From positions 1 through 46,670 of the forward strand of contig JAJUGF010000001.1 of assembly GCA_029268495.1 (NCBI GenBank): a DNA stretch of 46,670 bases. The letters run 5' to 3'. The notes under the pieces were generated by a model, which was not told the DNA's origin, made no database searches, and was given only the letters and a program-made list of their open reading frames with translations. This document shows positions 33,307 through 42,154 of this stretch, in pieces. Within the stretch, counting starts at the first letter, position 1. Each line of letters begins with the position of its first letter. The translations under genes and the position numbers were made by a program. The DNA comes from Gracilibacillus sp. (GTDB lineage Bacteria > Bacillota > Bacilli > Bacillales > Amphibacillaceae).

Positions 33307-33686
33307 ACTTGATTAGGGGAATACGAGGAGCTACAACAGTTATAAATAATGAAGAATCAGAAATCATACAAGAAACGAAAGTAATGATAGAAAAAATGGC
33401 GAATAAGAATAGTGTACAGCCAGAAGATATTGCTTCTGTATTCATTTCAGTTACCCCAGATTTAAATGCTACATTTCCCGCAAAAGCATTACGATTAATC
33501 GAAGGTTGGAAATATGTACCAGTAATGTGTATGCCTGAAATTGATGTACCTAATAGTTTATCGCGATGTATTCGAGTAATGATGACAGTTAATACAACGA
33601 TAGAACAACAAAAAGTGGAACATATTTATCTAAATGATGCAGTTAAACTAAGACCTGATTTACAATCGGGTGTAAAAAGTAATTAA
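33303..33686 (+). CDS. aroH: Chorismate mutase AroH (monofunctional)
   Basis: A 127-residue trimeric AroH-type chorismate mutase converting chorismate to prephenate. It begins with LIRGIRGATTV, where the first arginine is the active-site Arg7 equivalent. It continues with VTPDLNATFPAKALR and CIRVMMTVNT (Arg90 equivalent) and KLRPDL. ATG overlaps the aroB stop as ATGA. In B. subtilis the trp operon would follow; here hisC comes directly. Confidence 0.94.
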   Translation: MNLIRGIRGATTVINNEESEIIQETKVMIEKMANKNSVQPEDIASVFISVTPDLNATFPAKALRLIEGWKYVPVMCMPEIDVPNSLSRCIRVMMTVNTTIEQQKVEHIYLNDAVKLRPDLQSGVKSN

Positions 33687-33710
33687 TTATAGAAAGTAGG
33701 GAAACATTGT

Positions 33711-34811
33711 ATGCAAGCAAAAGAAGTATTTAATCAAATGTCCCCATATACACCTGGTAAACAAATTGAAGAAGTAAAAAAAGAATATGGTTTAACAAAA
33801 ATTGTTAAATTAGCATCAAATGAAAATCCATTTGGATATTCCAATAAAGTAAAAGAAAAAATTACAGAAACATTAGACTCTTTGGAGATTTATCCCGATG
33901 GCAATGCGACGGCACTACGTGAAGTACTTGCAGAGAAATTACAAGTGAGTGAAGAACAATTAACATTTGGTTGTGGATCAGATGAAATTGTAGATATTAT
34001 TTGTCGGACTTATTTAGAAAAAGGGACAAATACCGTTATGGCAACACCAACATTTCCACAATATAAACATAATGCTCTCATTCAAGGTGCTGAGATTATA
34101 GAAGTACCATTAGTGGATGGCTATCATGATCTAAATGGAATGCTGCAACAAATAAATGATAATACAAGAGTTGTTTGGCTATGTTCTCCAAATAATCCTA
34201 CTGGATGTTTAATTGGAAAAGAGAAGTTAGTTGACTTTTTAAATGAAGTTCCTGAAAATGTCCTCGTTGTTTTAGATGAAGCTTATTATGAATATATCTC
34301 TAAAGATATCAATCCAAATAGTGTACAATTATTAAATCAATATGCAAATTTAATCATTTTACGTACTTTCTCTAAAGCATATGGATTAGCTAATTTACGT
34401 ATTGGATATGGTATTTCATCTGTTGAAATATCAACATACTTGAATATTACAAGAGGTCCTTTTAATACAACATCTATCTCTCAATATGCAGCATTAACAG
34501 CACTAAACGATCAAGAGTTTCTTGACAATGCATACAATCAAAATATAGAGAATAAAGTTGAATTTGTTGAGTATTGTAAGGAATTAGGTCTTCATACGTA
34601 TGATTCAGAAGCGAATTTTGTTTTTGTTCAATTACCTACAAGTGGAGATGAGTTATTTCAGTTCCTTTTAGAAAGAGGATTTATAGTCCGTTCTGGAGAA
34701 GCGCTAGGACACCCGAATGGCGTAAGAATTACAATAGGCTCCAAAGAACAAATGAATGAATTACAAAACTTAATTAAAACTTTTTTGCAAAGTATAAAAG
34801 AAGGGGTTTAA
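33711..34811 (+). CDS. hisC: Histidinol-phosphate/aromatic aminotransferase HisC
   Basis: A 366-residue PLP-dependent aminotransferase. The PLP-lysine is in LRTFSKAYGLANLRIGYG (Lys about 222). The substrate/cofactor segments KLASNENPFGYS, WLCSPNNPTGC and VVLDEAYYEY are present. In Bacillus this HisC serves both histidine and tyrosine/phenylalanine synthesis, which explains its place between aroH and tyrA. Confidence 0.94.
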   Translation: MQAKEVFNQMSPYTPGKQIEEVKKEYGLTKIVKLASNENPFGYSNKVKEKITETLDSLEIYPDGNATALREVLAEKLQVSEEQLTFGCGSDEIVDIICRTYLEKGTNTVMATPTFPQYKHNALIQGAEIIEVPLVDGYHDLNGMLQQINDNTRVVWLCSPNNPTGCLIGKEKLVDFLNEVPENVLVVLDEAYYEYISKDINPNSVQLLNQYANLIILRTFSKAYGLANLRIGYGISSVEISTYLNITRGPFNTTSISQYAALTALNDQEFLDNAYNQNIENKVEFVEYCKELGLHTYDSEANFVFVQLPTSGDELFQFLLERGFIVRSGEALGHPNGVRITIGSKEQMNELQNLIKTFLQSIKEGV

Positions 34812-34814
34812 AAG

Positions 34815-35915
34815 TTGAAACAATCTGTATTAATAGCGGGTCTCGGACTAATAGGAGGCTCGCTTGCTTTAAATATTAGAGATTTTGAAGATATTACGAT
34901 ACTTGGGTATGATACCAATAAGAGTACTTTAGACTATAGTAAAATGAATGGAATTATTGATGAAGCATATACAGATTTTGAAGAAGCAGTGAAATTAGCT
35001 GATATTTGTATTTTAGCTGCTCCTGTATCCATTACTGTAGATTTAATACATAGACTTAATACCATTCCTTTAACAAAAGAATTATTGTTAACGGATGTTG
35101 GATCAGTAAAGACATTGATTATGAATGCAGCAAGTAAATTAAATTCGGGGAAAATTAGTTTTATCGGGGGCCACCCGATGGCTGGATCTCATAAAAAAGG
35201 TATTCAAGCAGCAAAGAAACAATTGTTTGAAAATGCAATCTATGTATTATCACCAACTGAGAATAGTACAGAGGACCAGTTAGCTACATTAAAAAAATTG
35301 CTAGCACCAACTAAATGCACATTTCTCATATTAGATTCTGAAGAGCATGATGAAATGACAAGTGTGATTTCTCATTTTCCACATTTAATTGCATCCTCGC
35401 TTGTACACCAAGCAAAAAATTGGCAAAAAAAGCATCCTTTTATACCGAAATTAGCTGCAGGTGGCTTTAGAGATATTACTCGTATTGCTTCAAGTAATCC
35501 TTCAATGTGGAGAGATATCTTTTTCCAAAATAAAGATAAGATGAGTGTTCTTTTAGAAGACTGGATAACAGAGATGCAACAACTTAAACAACTTATCGAT
35601 TCAGGAGAAAAAACAAAAATTGAAACATATTTGACACAAGCAAAAGATTACCGCGATGGTCTTGATCGTAAAGAAAAAGGTGCAATTTTATCTTTTTATG
35701 ATATTTATGTTGATATTTTTGACCAGCCAGGTGCAATATTAAAAGTAATAGAGTTATTAGCTCAATTTAATATTAGTATTAAAAATATTGAGATATTAGA
35801 GATTCGTGAGGGTATTACTGGAGTTTTACGAATCAGTTTACAAGATAAGAATGATCAACAATTGAGTCATGCTGTTTTAACAAAACATAATTATGAAACG
35901 GTAATAGAAGAATAA
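34815..35915 (+). CDS. tyrA: Prephenate dehydrogenase TyrA with ACT domain
   Basis: A 366-residue NAD-dependent enzyme making 4-hydroxyphenylpyruvate for tyrosine. The Rossmann motif is AGLGLIGGSLA; GGHPMAGSHKKG and SHFPHLIASSLV contain catalytic residues. A C-terminal ACT domain (about 300-360, YVDIFDQPGAILKVIELLAQ) should sense tyrosine. The TTG start is 3 bases after hisC, with AAGGGG upstream. Confidence 0.94.
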   Translation: MKQSVLIAGLGLIGGSLALNIRDFEDITILGYDTNKSTLDYSKMNGIIDEAYTDFEEAVKLADICILAAPVSITVDLIHRLNTIPLTKELLLTDVGSVKTLIMNAASKLNSGKISFIGGHPMAGSHKKGIQAAKKQLFENAIYVLSPTENSTEDQLATLKKLLAPTKCTFLILDSEEHDEMTSVISHFPHLIASSLVHQAKNWQKKHPFIPKLAAGGFRDITRIASSNPSMWRDIFFQNKDKMSVLLEDWITEMQQLKQLIDSGEKTKIETYLTQAKDYRDGLDRKEKGAILSFYDIYVDIFDQPGAILKVIELLAQFNISIKNIEILEIREGITGVLRISLQDKNDQQLSHAVLTKHNYETVIEE

Positions 35916-35930
35916 GGGGGTTTTTGATCG

Positions 35931-37217
35931 ATGAAAGTTTTAACATATCCAAGTGGTAAATTAAGTGGGGTTATCTCAGTACCTGGTGATAAATCTATTT
36001 CGCATCGAGCCATTATGTTTGCTTCCTTGGCATCAGGTACAACAAAAGTAACCAATTTCTTAGCTGGCGAGGATTGCTTATCAACAATTGATGCTTTTAA
36101 AGCAATGGGTGTAGAAATTACACGCAATAATGATTCTGTACAAATTAAGTCAAATGGAGTAAATGGATTAAAAGAACCGCTTGAACCAATTAATCTTGGT
36201 AATTCAGGTACGACAGCAAGATTACTTATGGGGATTTTGTCTGCATTGCCATTTCACTTTACTTTGTTCGGTGATGCTTCGTTAACGAAACGCCCAATGG
36301 ATAGAATTACAAATCCGTTAAAAAAGATGGGAGCAATCATTGATGGAAGAGAAGATGGTAAGTATCTTCCAATTGCAATACGTGGTACAAATTTAAAACC
36401 AATTGATTATCACACGCCAATGAAAAGTGCACAAGTAAAATCAGGAGTTTTACTAGCTGGTCTGTTGACAGATGGTGTTACGACGGTGACAGAAGATACA
36501 AAGACAAGAGATCATACGGAAAATATGTTAAAAGCGTTTGGCGCAAAAATTAATGTAGACGGAACGAAAATAAGTATCGATGGAAACCATCCTTTACATG
36601 CATGTGATATAGAGGTGCCTGGAGATATTTCTTCTGCTGCATTCTTTTTAGTAGCAGCAACAATTATCGAAGGTAGTGAAATCACAATAAAGGATGTAGG
36701 GTTAAATCCGACTAGATCTGGTATTATTGATGTGTTGCAGTTAATGGGAGCAAATATTCGTGTAGAAGAAAATCGTCAAGTTGGTGGAGAATTAATTGGT
36801 GATATTGTCGTAAAATCATCAAATATTCAAAGTGCAGTAATCGAAGGAGATATTATTCCTCGAATTATTGACGAAATACCGATTATAGCATTAATGGCTA
36901 CACAAGCAGAAGGTACGACAATTATTAAAGATGCAGAAGAGTTACGTTTCAAAGAGACTGATCGAATTGATTCTGTTGTTTCAACATTATCTGCATTAGG
37001 TGCTTCAATTGAAGCGACAGCTGATGGTATGATTATTAAAGGAAAGACAAAACTGCACGGAAACATCACAAAATCGTTCGGAGATCATCGTATTGGAATG
37101 ATGATTGCTATTGCTTCATTATTAACAGACGAAAAAGTCGAATTAGAAGACGAAGCATGTATTGCGGTAAGTTATCCGACATTTTTTAATGATTTAGATA
37201 GGTTAATTAGTAATTAA
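35931..37217 (+). CDS. aroA: 5-enolpyruvylshikimate-3-phosphate synthase AroA
   Basis: A 428-residue EPSP synthase (aroE in old B. subtilis naming). Motifs: GDKSISHRAIMFASLA, NLGNSGTTARLLMG, SAQVKSGVLLAGL, PGDISSAAFFLV, LRFKETDRID, and GDHRIGMMIAIASLL. The NSGTTAR loop carries alanine at the site after the double Thr, as in some class II enzymes. It is last in the aro cluster and is followed by a terminator. Confidence 0.95.
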   Translation: MKVLTYPSGKLSGVISVPGDKSISHRAIMFASLASGTTKVTNFLAGEDCLSTIDAFKAMGVEITRNNDSVQIKSNGVNGLKEPLEPINLGNSGTTARLLMGILSALPFHFTLFGDASLTKRPMDRITNPLKKMGAIIDGREDGKYLPIAIRGTNLKPIDYHTPMKSAQVKSGVLLAGLLTDGVTTVTEDTKTRDHTENMLKAFGAKINVDGTKISIDGNHPLHACDIEVPGDISSAAFFLVAATIIEGSEITIKDVGLNPTRSGIIDVLQLMGANIRVEENRQVGGELIGDIVVKSSNIQSAVIEGDIIPRIIDEIPIIALMATQAEGTTIIKDAEELRFKETDRIDSVVSTLSALGASIEATADGMIIKGKTKLHGNITKSFGDHRIGMMIAIASLLTDEKVELEDEACIAVSYPTFFNDLDRLISN

Positions 37218-37254
37218 TCCAAAGAAGTTGGGACAAAAGTATTCTAACTTTACA

Positions 37255-37300
37255 AAAATCCAAACGATTCGAAAGCTATTTATCGAATTGTTTGGATTTT
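37255..37300 (+). terminator. Terminator of the aro cluster
   Basis: A stem of 16 to 18 bp (about 37255-37272 with 37283-37300, one G-U pair) ending in TTTT, 40 bases after aroA. Confidence 0.85.
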
Positions 37301-37437
37301 GTGCGTATTAGCAGATTAATCTATGTTTGAGTGTTATGAGAAGAACAATAGTTATGACCTAGCTTCTTTACATCTATTATCAAAAATATAAATACGTTTT
37401 TTATAAAAAAGTTCATTAATGAGGAAAGTTAGAATAG

Positions 37438-37466
37438 TTGCTTATACGATAGAAGTTCGGTAAGAT
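37438..37466 (+). promoter_or_regulatory. Candidate SigA promoter of ypiA-ypiB
   Basis: TTGCTT (37438-37443), 17 bases, TAAGAT (37461-37466), 70 bases before ATG 37536. Confidence 0.5.
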
Positions 37467-37535
37467 GTAGAATGATTATGAGCGAACGATACGATACAGT
37501 TATGTTAAATAAGCTAGTTGGAGGGATGAATAATT

Positions 37536-38801
37536 ATGGATAATATAGAAGTTGCGATAAATTATATATATGATGGTGAAATGGAGAAAGCCCTACATTT
37601 ATTAGAGAAATTAGAAAAAAACAAAAATATTAATACAAAGCTTGATATAGCTCAATTATACTTGGAATTGGGTATTGAAGATCGAGCAAGCGAGCTACTT
37701 GAAGAAATAATTAATAAGGAACCTTCACATAATGAAGCAAAATTGATGTTGGCAGATATATTAGTTAATGATAATGAGGATGAAAAAGCAATTTCTATAC
37801 TAAATGAAATAGAGCCACATGACGAATTATATATTCATGCATTATTACAACTAGCTGATTTATATCAAGCACAGGGATTATTTGAAGTAGCGGAAAAAAA
37901 ATTATATGATGCAAAACAACTTCGTTCAGATGAACCGTTAATCGACTTTGCATTAGGTGAATTTTTCTTTTCTGTAGGAGAATATCACAAGTCAACAATA
38001 TACTTTGAAAAGCTGTTAGAGCATACACATGAAATAGCAGGTGTGGATATAGATTTACGTTTAGCAGAAAGTTATGCATTAAATGGAGAATTTGAAGAGG
38101 CATTAACTTATTTTCAAAATTCAGATACAAATGACCCAGAACAATTATTTCGATATGGCTTCCTAGCGTATCAAGCAGAGCGTTATGAAATTGCTATTGA
38201 GGTATGGAAGCAATTATTAGAAAATGAAATGGAATTTCCGTCAGTTTATCAGTATTTAACAATTTCTTATGATCAAGAAGGCCTTCTTGCAGAAGCTGTC
38301 ACTACTGCAAGAAAAGGTGTAGAGATGGATCCATACAATAAAGAAATGTGGTATATTGCGGGTAAGATTCTCCATAAAAATAGTGAACAAAATGTAGCGT
38401 ATGAGTATATGGAAAAAGCAATTGCACTCGATTCAGAATACTACGAAGCGCTTTTATTCTTAATTGAATGTTATAAAAATGACCAAAATTATAGTAGTCT
38501 TATTGAATTATTAACAACAAAAGTAGAAATTAATGAGTTAGACGGAATTTTTACTTGGGAATTAGCCAAAGCATATAATGAAGAAGAACAATATAATGAG
38601 TCATTAAATGCCTATCAAAATGCATACAATAAATTAAATAAAGATGTTGATTTTTTACAAGACTATGGTTATTTTCTTGTTGAGGAGGGGAAAATACAAT
38701 CTGCTATACAAATATTAGAAGAATATTTACAATATGAACCATCTGATTTTGAAGTGGAACAATATGTGAATAGACTAAAAGAACAAATCGATACTCTCTA
38801 A
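37536..38801 (+). CDS. ypiA: TPR-repeat protein YpiA
   Basis: A 421-residue cytoplasmic protein made of about ten tetratricopeptide repeats (for example GEMEKALHLLEKLEKN, GLFEVAEKKLYDAKQL, GEYHKSTIYFEKLLE, GEFEEALTYFQNSD). TPR arrays are protein-binding scaffolds. It is assigned from length and from position before ypiB and qcrABC. Partner unknown. GGAGGGATGAA serves as ribosome-binding site. Confidence 0.88.
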   Translation: MDNIEVAINYIYDGEMEKALHLLEKLEKNKNINTKLDIAQLYLELGIEDRASELLEEIINKEPSHNEAKLMLADILVNDNEDEKAISILNEIEPHDELYIHALLQLADLYQAQGLFEVAEKKLYDAKQLRSDEPLIDFALGEFFFSVGEYHKSTIYFEKLLEHTHEIAGVDIDLRLAESYALNGEFEEALTYFQNSDTNDPEQLFRYGFLAYQAERYEIAIEVWKQLLENEMEFPSVYQYLTISYDQEGLLAEAVTTARKGVEMDPYNKEMWYIAGKILHKNSEQNVAYEYMEKAIALDSEYYEALLFLIECYKNDQNYSSLIELLTTKVEINELDGIFTWELAKAYNEEEQYNESLNAYQNAYNKLNKDVDFLQDYGYFLVEEGKIQSAIQILEEYLQYEPSDFEVEQYVNRLKEQIDTL

Positions 38802-38820
38802 ATAAATGAAGGAGAGGAGC

Positions 38821-39393
38821 ATGGAGTTGGAAACCTCGATAAAAGTAGAAGATAAAAAAACATTTATTAATTGGTTTCTTGGAAATTATCAGTTAAAGAA
38901 AAGAGAAAGTGTATGGATTCTCAATTATTTGATGAATCATGATGAGGTTTTAGCTCACGTACATTTCGTACTTGAAGCTAGATTTTGTCCCAGAGCAATG
39001 ATTATTTCCACACATTGCTCGAAGGATATTGCATTTCGTTTTTATAAAAAACATATCGTGACAACAGATGCGGATAAGTCTTTTCACGATTTACGGCTAC
39101 ATAATAATGAGCCCATTTATATTCAATTAAACTTCAAGAATGCGAAGCGTAGTTTAGAGTATATGAAGGTACTCGAAGATAACCCTTTTATACCTGACGA
39201 TTATTTTCTATCGTCAAAAGATAAAGAGCATGTAGATGAATGGCTGAATTACTCCATCTATCATTTTAAAAAGCAAGAGATTTTAAATCAAATAAATAAT
39301 GCATTAGACAATCGAGACGAAGTATTATTTAAAAAGTACACAGAAAAATTATCAAAACTAGAAAAAACATATAAAAACAAGTATAATAAATAA
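38821..39393 (+). CDS. ypiB: UPF0302 protein YpiB
   Basis: A 190-residue cytoplasmic protein of the UPF0302/YpiB family: FINWFLGNYQLKKRESVWIL, HVHFVLEARFCPRAMIIST and TTDADKSFHDLR are characteristic. A charged helical C-terminal end follows (NQINNALDNRDEVLFKKYTE). In B. subtilis it is linked genetically to the stability of the Rieske protein QcrA, fitting its place before qcrABC. The start is ATG 38821; the upstream in-frame ATG at 38806 contains the GGAGAGG ribosome-binding site just after it. Confidence 0.9.
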   Translation: MELETSIKVEDKKTFINWFLGNYQLKKRESVWILNYLMNHDEVLAHVHFVLEARFCPRAMIISTHCSKDIAFRFYKKHIVTTDADKSFHDLRLHNNEPIYIQLNFKNAKRSLEYMKVLEDNPFIPDDYFLSSKDKEHVDEWLNYSIYHFKKQEILNQINNALDNRDEVLFKKYTEKLSKLEKTYKNKYNK

Positions 39394-39401
39394 TTATAAC
39401 T

Positions 39402-39436
39402 ATTCGAATTTCATTGTAATATGGAATTCGAATTTT
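39402..39436 (+). terminator. Hairpin after ypiB
   Basis: ATTCGAATT (39402-39410) pairs with AATTCGAAT (39425-39433), followed by four T. Confidence 0.6.
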
Positions 39437-39486
39437 CTATGTGAAAGTATTGAATCATTCTGTTCATTAATAAGGGGGGTGAAGAA

Positions 39487-39945
39487 ATGAAATGGCAAGC
39501 AAGTGATCTCTCTACATATTTTCAATCAAAAGAATATATTGATACATTGTGTATTCCTTTAATTCCAGTAAGTATCTCAAATGAAAGCGATTCGATAAGA
39601 TTGGCGAACTATAAAAGAACGTTAGATATTTTATCGAATGAATTAGAAAGACATTTTACTGGTAGAATCATGTTAAGTCCAACATATTCCTATCAAGCAA
39701 AATCAGATATTAACATGGAAAAGAAACGCTTGAATGAATGGATAAAAGAGATGTCTAATGATTCCTTCTCACATGTTTTTTTTATAACATTTGATGTGTT
39801 GTGGAAAAAAGAAGAGAAAGAATTAGATGGTACATTGATATGGATACCAGCTAATAGAATAGATGACTATCAATCAGATGAAACAAAAAGATGGATCAAT
39901 CAACAAACAGAGCAAATAAGTGAATTAATCCGTTCTTTTTGGTAA
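39487..39945 (+). CDS. ypiF: DUF2487 protein YpiF
   Basis: A 152-residue soluble protein with the DUF2487 start MKWQASDLSTYFQSKEYIDT and LIPVSI. The function is unknown. It lies between ypiB and qcrA as in B. subtilis. AAGGGGGGTGA is an unusually strong ribosome-binding site. Confidence 0.87.
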   Translation: MKWQASDLSTYFQSKEYIDTLCIPLIPVSISNESDSIRLANYKRTLDILSNELERHFTGRIMLSPTYSYQAKSDINMEKKRLNEWIKEMSNDSFSHVFFITFDVLWKKEEKELDGTLIWIPANRIDDYQSDETKRWINQQTEQISELIRSFW

Positions 39946-40001
39946 TAATTTGATATACTACCTTAAAAATAGTTGTAATTCATAATTTAGCCTAGATTTT
40001 A

Positions 40002-40030
40002 TTGACCATTACATAAGTTTGCGCTATCAT
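40002..40030 (+). promoter_or_regulatory. SigA promoter of qcrABC
   Basis: TTGACC (40002-40007), 17 bases, TATCAT (40025-40030), 69 bases before qcrA. CATTAC (40007-40012) and GTAATG (40032-40037) form an inverted repeat spanning the spacer, a possible operator. Confidence 0.6.
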
Positions 40031-40098
40031 AGTAATGTCCTAGTAAAATAAGAGATTATAATCCATGAAGTCGGAATATGTGTAGAGGGGGGTAAATA

Positions 40099-40608
40099 AT
40101 GTCAGAAAAGAAACAACAAGTTTCCCGTCGCCAATTTTTAAACTATACATTAACAGGTGTAGGGGGATTCATGGCTGCGAGTATGCTTGCTCCAATGGTA
40201 AGGTTTGCAATAGATCCAGTGTTAAAAGCTTCTACTAGCGGAGAGATGCAACCAGTAGTGGATGTTTCCGAAATTACTACTGATCCTCAGCGTTTTGAGT
40301 GGACAGTGAAACAAGTAGATGCATGGTATACTTCAGATGTTACGCACAGTGCGTGGGTCTACAAAAATGAAAAAGATGAAATTATACCATTATCTCCAAT
40401 TTGTAAACATTTAGGTTGTACGGTGAATTGGGCAGGAAATGAAAGTTATCCAGATCAGTTCTTCTGTCCTTGTCATGATGGACGATACTTTAAAGATGGA
40501 AAGAATGTACCAGATACACCGCCAAACGCTCCATTAGATTTATATGAGTTTGAAGTGAAAGATGGTACATTATATCTTGGAAAACCAGTTCCAAGAGAGG
40601 GGGTTTAA
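40099..40608 (+). CDS. qcrA: Menaquinol:cytochrome c reductase Rieske iron-sulfur subunit QcrA
   Basis: A 169-residue Rieske protein. A Tat-type signal anchor (SRRQFLNYTLTGVGGFMAAS) is followed by the Rieske domain. [2Fe-2S] ligands are Cys102 and His104 (CKHLGC) and Cys123 and His126 (CPCHDG), with Cys107 and Cys125 for the disulfide. It takes electrons from menaquinol. First gene of qcrABC, with GAGGGGGG as ribosome-binding site. Confidence 0.96.
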   Translation: MSEKKQQVSRRQFLNYTLTGVGGFMAASMLAPMVRFAIDPVLKASTSGEMQPVVDVSEITTDPQRFEWTVKQVDAWYTSDVTHSAWVYKNEKDEIIPLSPICKHLGCTVNWAGNESYPDQFFCPCHDGRYFKDGKNVPDTPPNAPLDLYEFEVKDGTLYLGKPVPREGV

Positions 40609-40611
40609 TGA

Positions 40612-41286
40612 ATGCTACAAAAAATGTACGATTGGATAGATGAGCGTGTAGATATTACACCGCTTTGGCGTGATATTGCTGATCATGAAGTACCTGAGCA
40701 TGTAAACCCTGCACATCATTTTTCCGCTTTTGTTTATTGTTTTGGTGGATTAACGTTCTTCGTAACGGTTATTCAAATATTATCAGGAATGTTTTTAACA
40801 ATGTATTATGTCCCTGATATTGAGAATGCATGGAGATCTGTTTATTATTTGCAAACACAAGTACAAGCAGGTCAAATTGTGAGAGGGATGCACCACTGGG
40901 GAGCTAGTGTAGTTATCGTAATGCTATTTTTACATACGTTAAGAGTATTTTTCCAAGGTGCTTATAAGAAACCACGTGAGTTAAACTGGATGGTTGGTGT
41001 ACTTATCTTTTTTGTAATGCTAGCATTAGGTTTAACAGGTTATTTACTCCCATGGGATAACAAAGCGTATTTCGCAACAGTTGTTACTCTGCAAATAGCT
41101 GAACAAGTTCCATTTATTGGTGAGATGGCCAAGACTTTGTTAAATGGAGATCCTTCAATTGTTGGTGCACAAACATTAGCACGTTTCTTTGCTATCCATG
41201 TTTTCTTCTTACCAGCAGCATTGTTTGTGTTAATGGCGGTTCACTTTATTATGATTCGAAAGCAAGGGATTTCAGGCCCACTATAA
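40612..41286 (+). CDS. qcrB: Menaquinol:cytochrome c reductase cytochrome b subunit QcrB
   Basis: A 224-residue four-helix cytochrome b6-type subunit. Haem-ligating histidine pairs lie in GMHHWGASVVIVMLFLHTLR and RFFAIHVFFLPAALFVLMAVHF. A further typical segment is LGLTGYLLPWDNKAY. It forms the quinol-oxidising core with QcrA and QcrC. Starts 3 bases after qcrA. Confidence 0.96.
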   Translation: MLQKMYDWIDERVDITPLWRDIADHEVPEHVNPAHHFSAFVYCFGGLTFFVTVIQILSGMFLTMYYVPDIENAWRSVYYLQTQVQAGQIVRGMHHWGASVVIVMLFLHTLRVFFQGAYKKPRELNWMVGVLIFFVMLALGLTGYLLPWDNKAYFATVVTLQIAEQVPFIGEMAKTLLNGDPSIVGAQTLARFFAIHVFFLPAALFVLMAVHFIMIRKQGISGPL

Positions 41287-41309
41287 AAATGAGCTAAAAA
41301 GGAGGGAAT

Positions 41310-42086
41310 GTGGTGAAAAGAGGAAAAGGGATGAAGTTTGTTGGCGATTCCCGTGTTACTGCTGACAAACAAAAATTTATACCTAAAGATTATTCAGAAT
41401 ACCCTGGAAGAACAGAACCTTTTTGGCCTAACTTTTTATTAAAAGAATGGCTTGTTGGTGCAGTCTTTCTTGTTGGATTCTTATGTTTAACTGTAGCACA
41501 TCCGGCACCGTTAGAAAAAATTGCCGATCCAACAGATACAGCTTATTTACCATTACCAGACTGGTATTTCTTATTTTTATATCAATTATTAAAATACAAA
41601 TTTGCAAGTGGGTCATTTTTTGTTCTAGGTGCTATCGTTATTCCAGGCCTTGCATTTGGTGCTTTGTTCTTAGCACCATTTTTAGACAAAGGCAAAGAAC
41701 GACGTCCACACAAAAGACCTATTGCAACATCGTTAATGCTACTTAGCTTTATCGCTGTATTTTGGTTAACGTATGAAGCTGCATCCCATGTAAACTGGGA
41801 AGAAAAAGCGGCAAATAACAAACCTGAATGGCCGAGTGAAGTAGAAATTGATACATCTCATCCAGGCTATGCAGCATATGAGAATAGTTGTTTGCAGTGT
41901 CATGGCGGTGAATTGGAAGGTGGACCTGCAGCACCAACATTAATTGGTGTAGAATATACTGCTGAAGAAATTATGGATATAGCGGTAAATGGTATTAATA
42001 GTATGCCTGCAGATCAATTCCAAGGAACAGAAGAAGAACTTCAACAATTAGCTGAATTTATCGTAACGGTAAATGAAGAAAATTAA
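41310..42086 (+). CDS. qcrC: Menaquinol:cytochrome c reductase cytochrome c subunit QcrC
   Basis: A 258-residue fusion of subunit-IV-like membrane domain and cytochrome c domain, the arrangement typical of Bacillus. The membrane part has three helices (LVGAVFLVGFLCLTVAHPAP, FVLGAIVIPGLAFGALFLAP, ATSLMLLSFIAVFWLTYEA) and LPDWYFLFLYQLLKYKF. The haem c site is CLQCH (194-198) and the axial Met is probably in SMPADQF. Its maturation needs ResB/ResC. Start GTG 41310 or 41313; GGAGGG upstream. Confidence 0.95.
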   Translation: MVKRGKGMKFVGDSRVTADKQKFIPKDYSEYPGRTEPFWPNFLLKEWLVGAVFLVGFLCLTVAHPAPLEKIADPTDTAYLPLPDWYFLFLYQLLKYKFASGSFFVLGAIVIPGLAFGALFLAPFLDKGKERRPHKRPIATSLMLLSFIAVFWLTYEAASHVNWEEKAANNKPEWPSEVEIDTSHPGYAAYENSCLQCHGGELEGGPAAPTLIGVEYTAEEIMDIAVNGINSMPADQFQGTEEELQQLAEFIVTVNEEN

Positions 42087-42092
42087 CAGGAG

Positions 42093-42122
42093 ACCCTCGT
42101 CAATTATGGACGAGGGTTTTTA
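42093..42122 (+). terminator. Terminator of qcrABC
   Basis: A 9-bp perfect stem ACCCTCGTC (42093-42101) / GACGAGGGT (42109-42117), then T-run. Confidence 0.9.
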
Positions 42123-42154
42123 ATTAGATTTTATTGCAGTAAGGGGACTTGTAG

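Larger units (their letters stand above)
37218..37535. other. Intergenic region aroA-ypiA with terminator and inverted repeat
   Basis: This 318-base stretch has no gene. It contains the aroA terminator, a pair of 12-bp inverted repeats (37240-37251 TATTCTAACTTT and 37425-37436 AAAGTTAGAATA), and the ypiA promoter. The left end, GAAGTTGGGACAAAAG (37224-37239), resembles a dispersed intergenic sequence common in Firmicutes. Confidence 0.5.

Noticed and set aside
33687-33710. Possible trp leader or attenuator remnant between aroH and hisC
   Set aside because: The interval is 24 bases, essentially the hisC ribosome-binding site, with no Trp codons or repeats.
37795-38130. A 111-codon minus-strand open frame inside ypiA
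   Set aside because: Antisense shadow rich in Leu, His and Ile with no supporting features.
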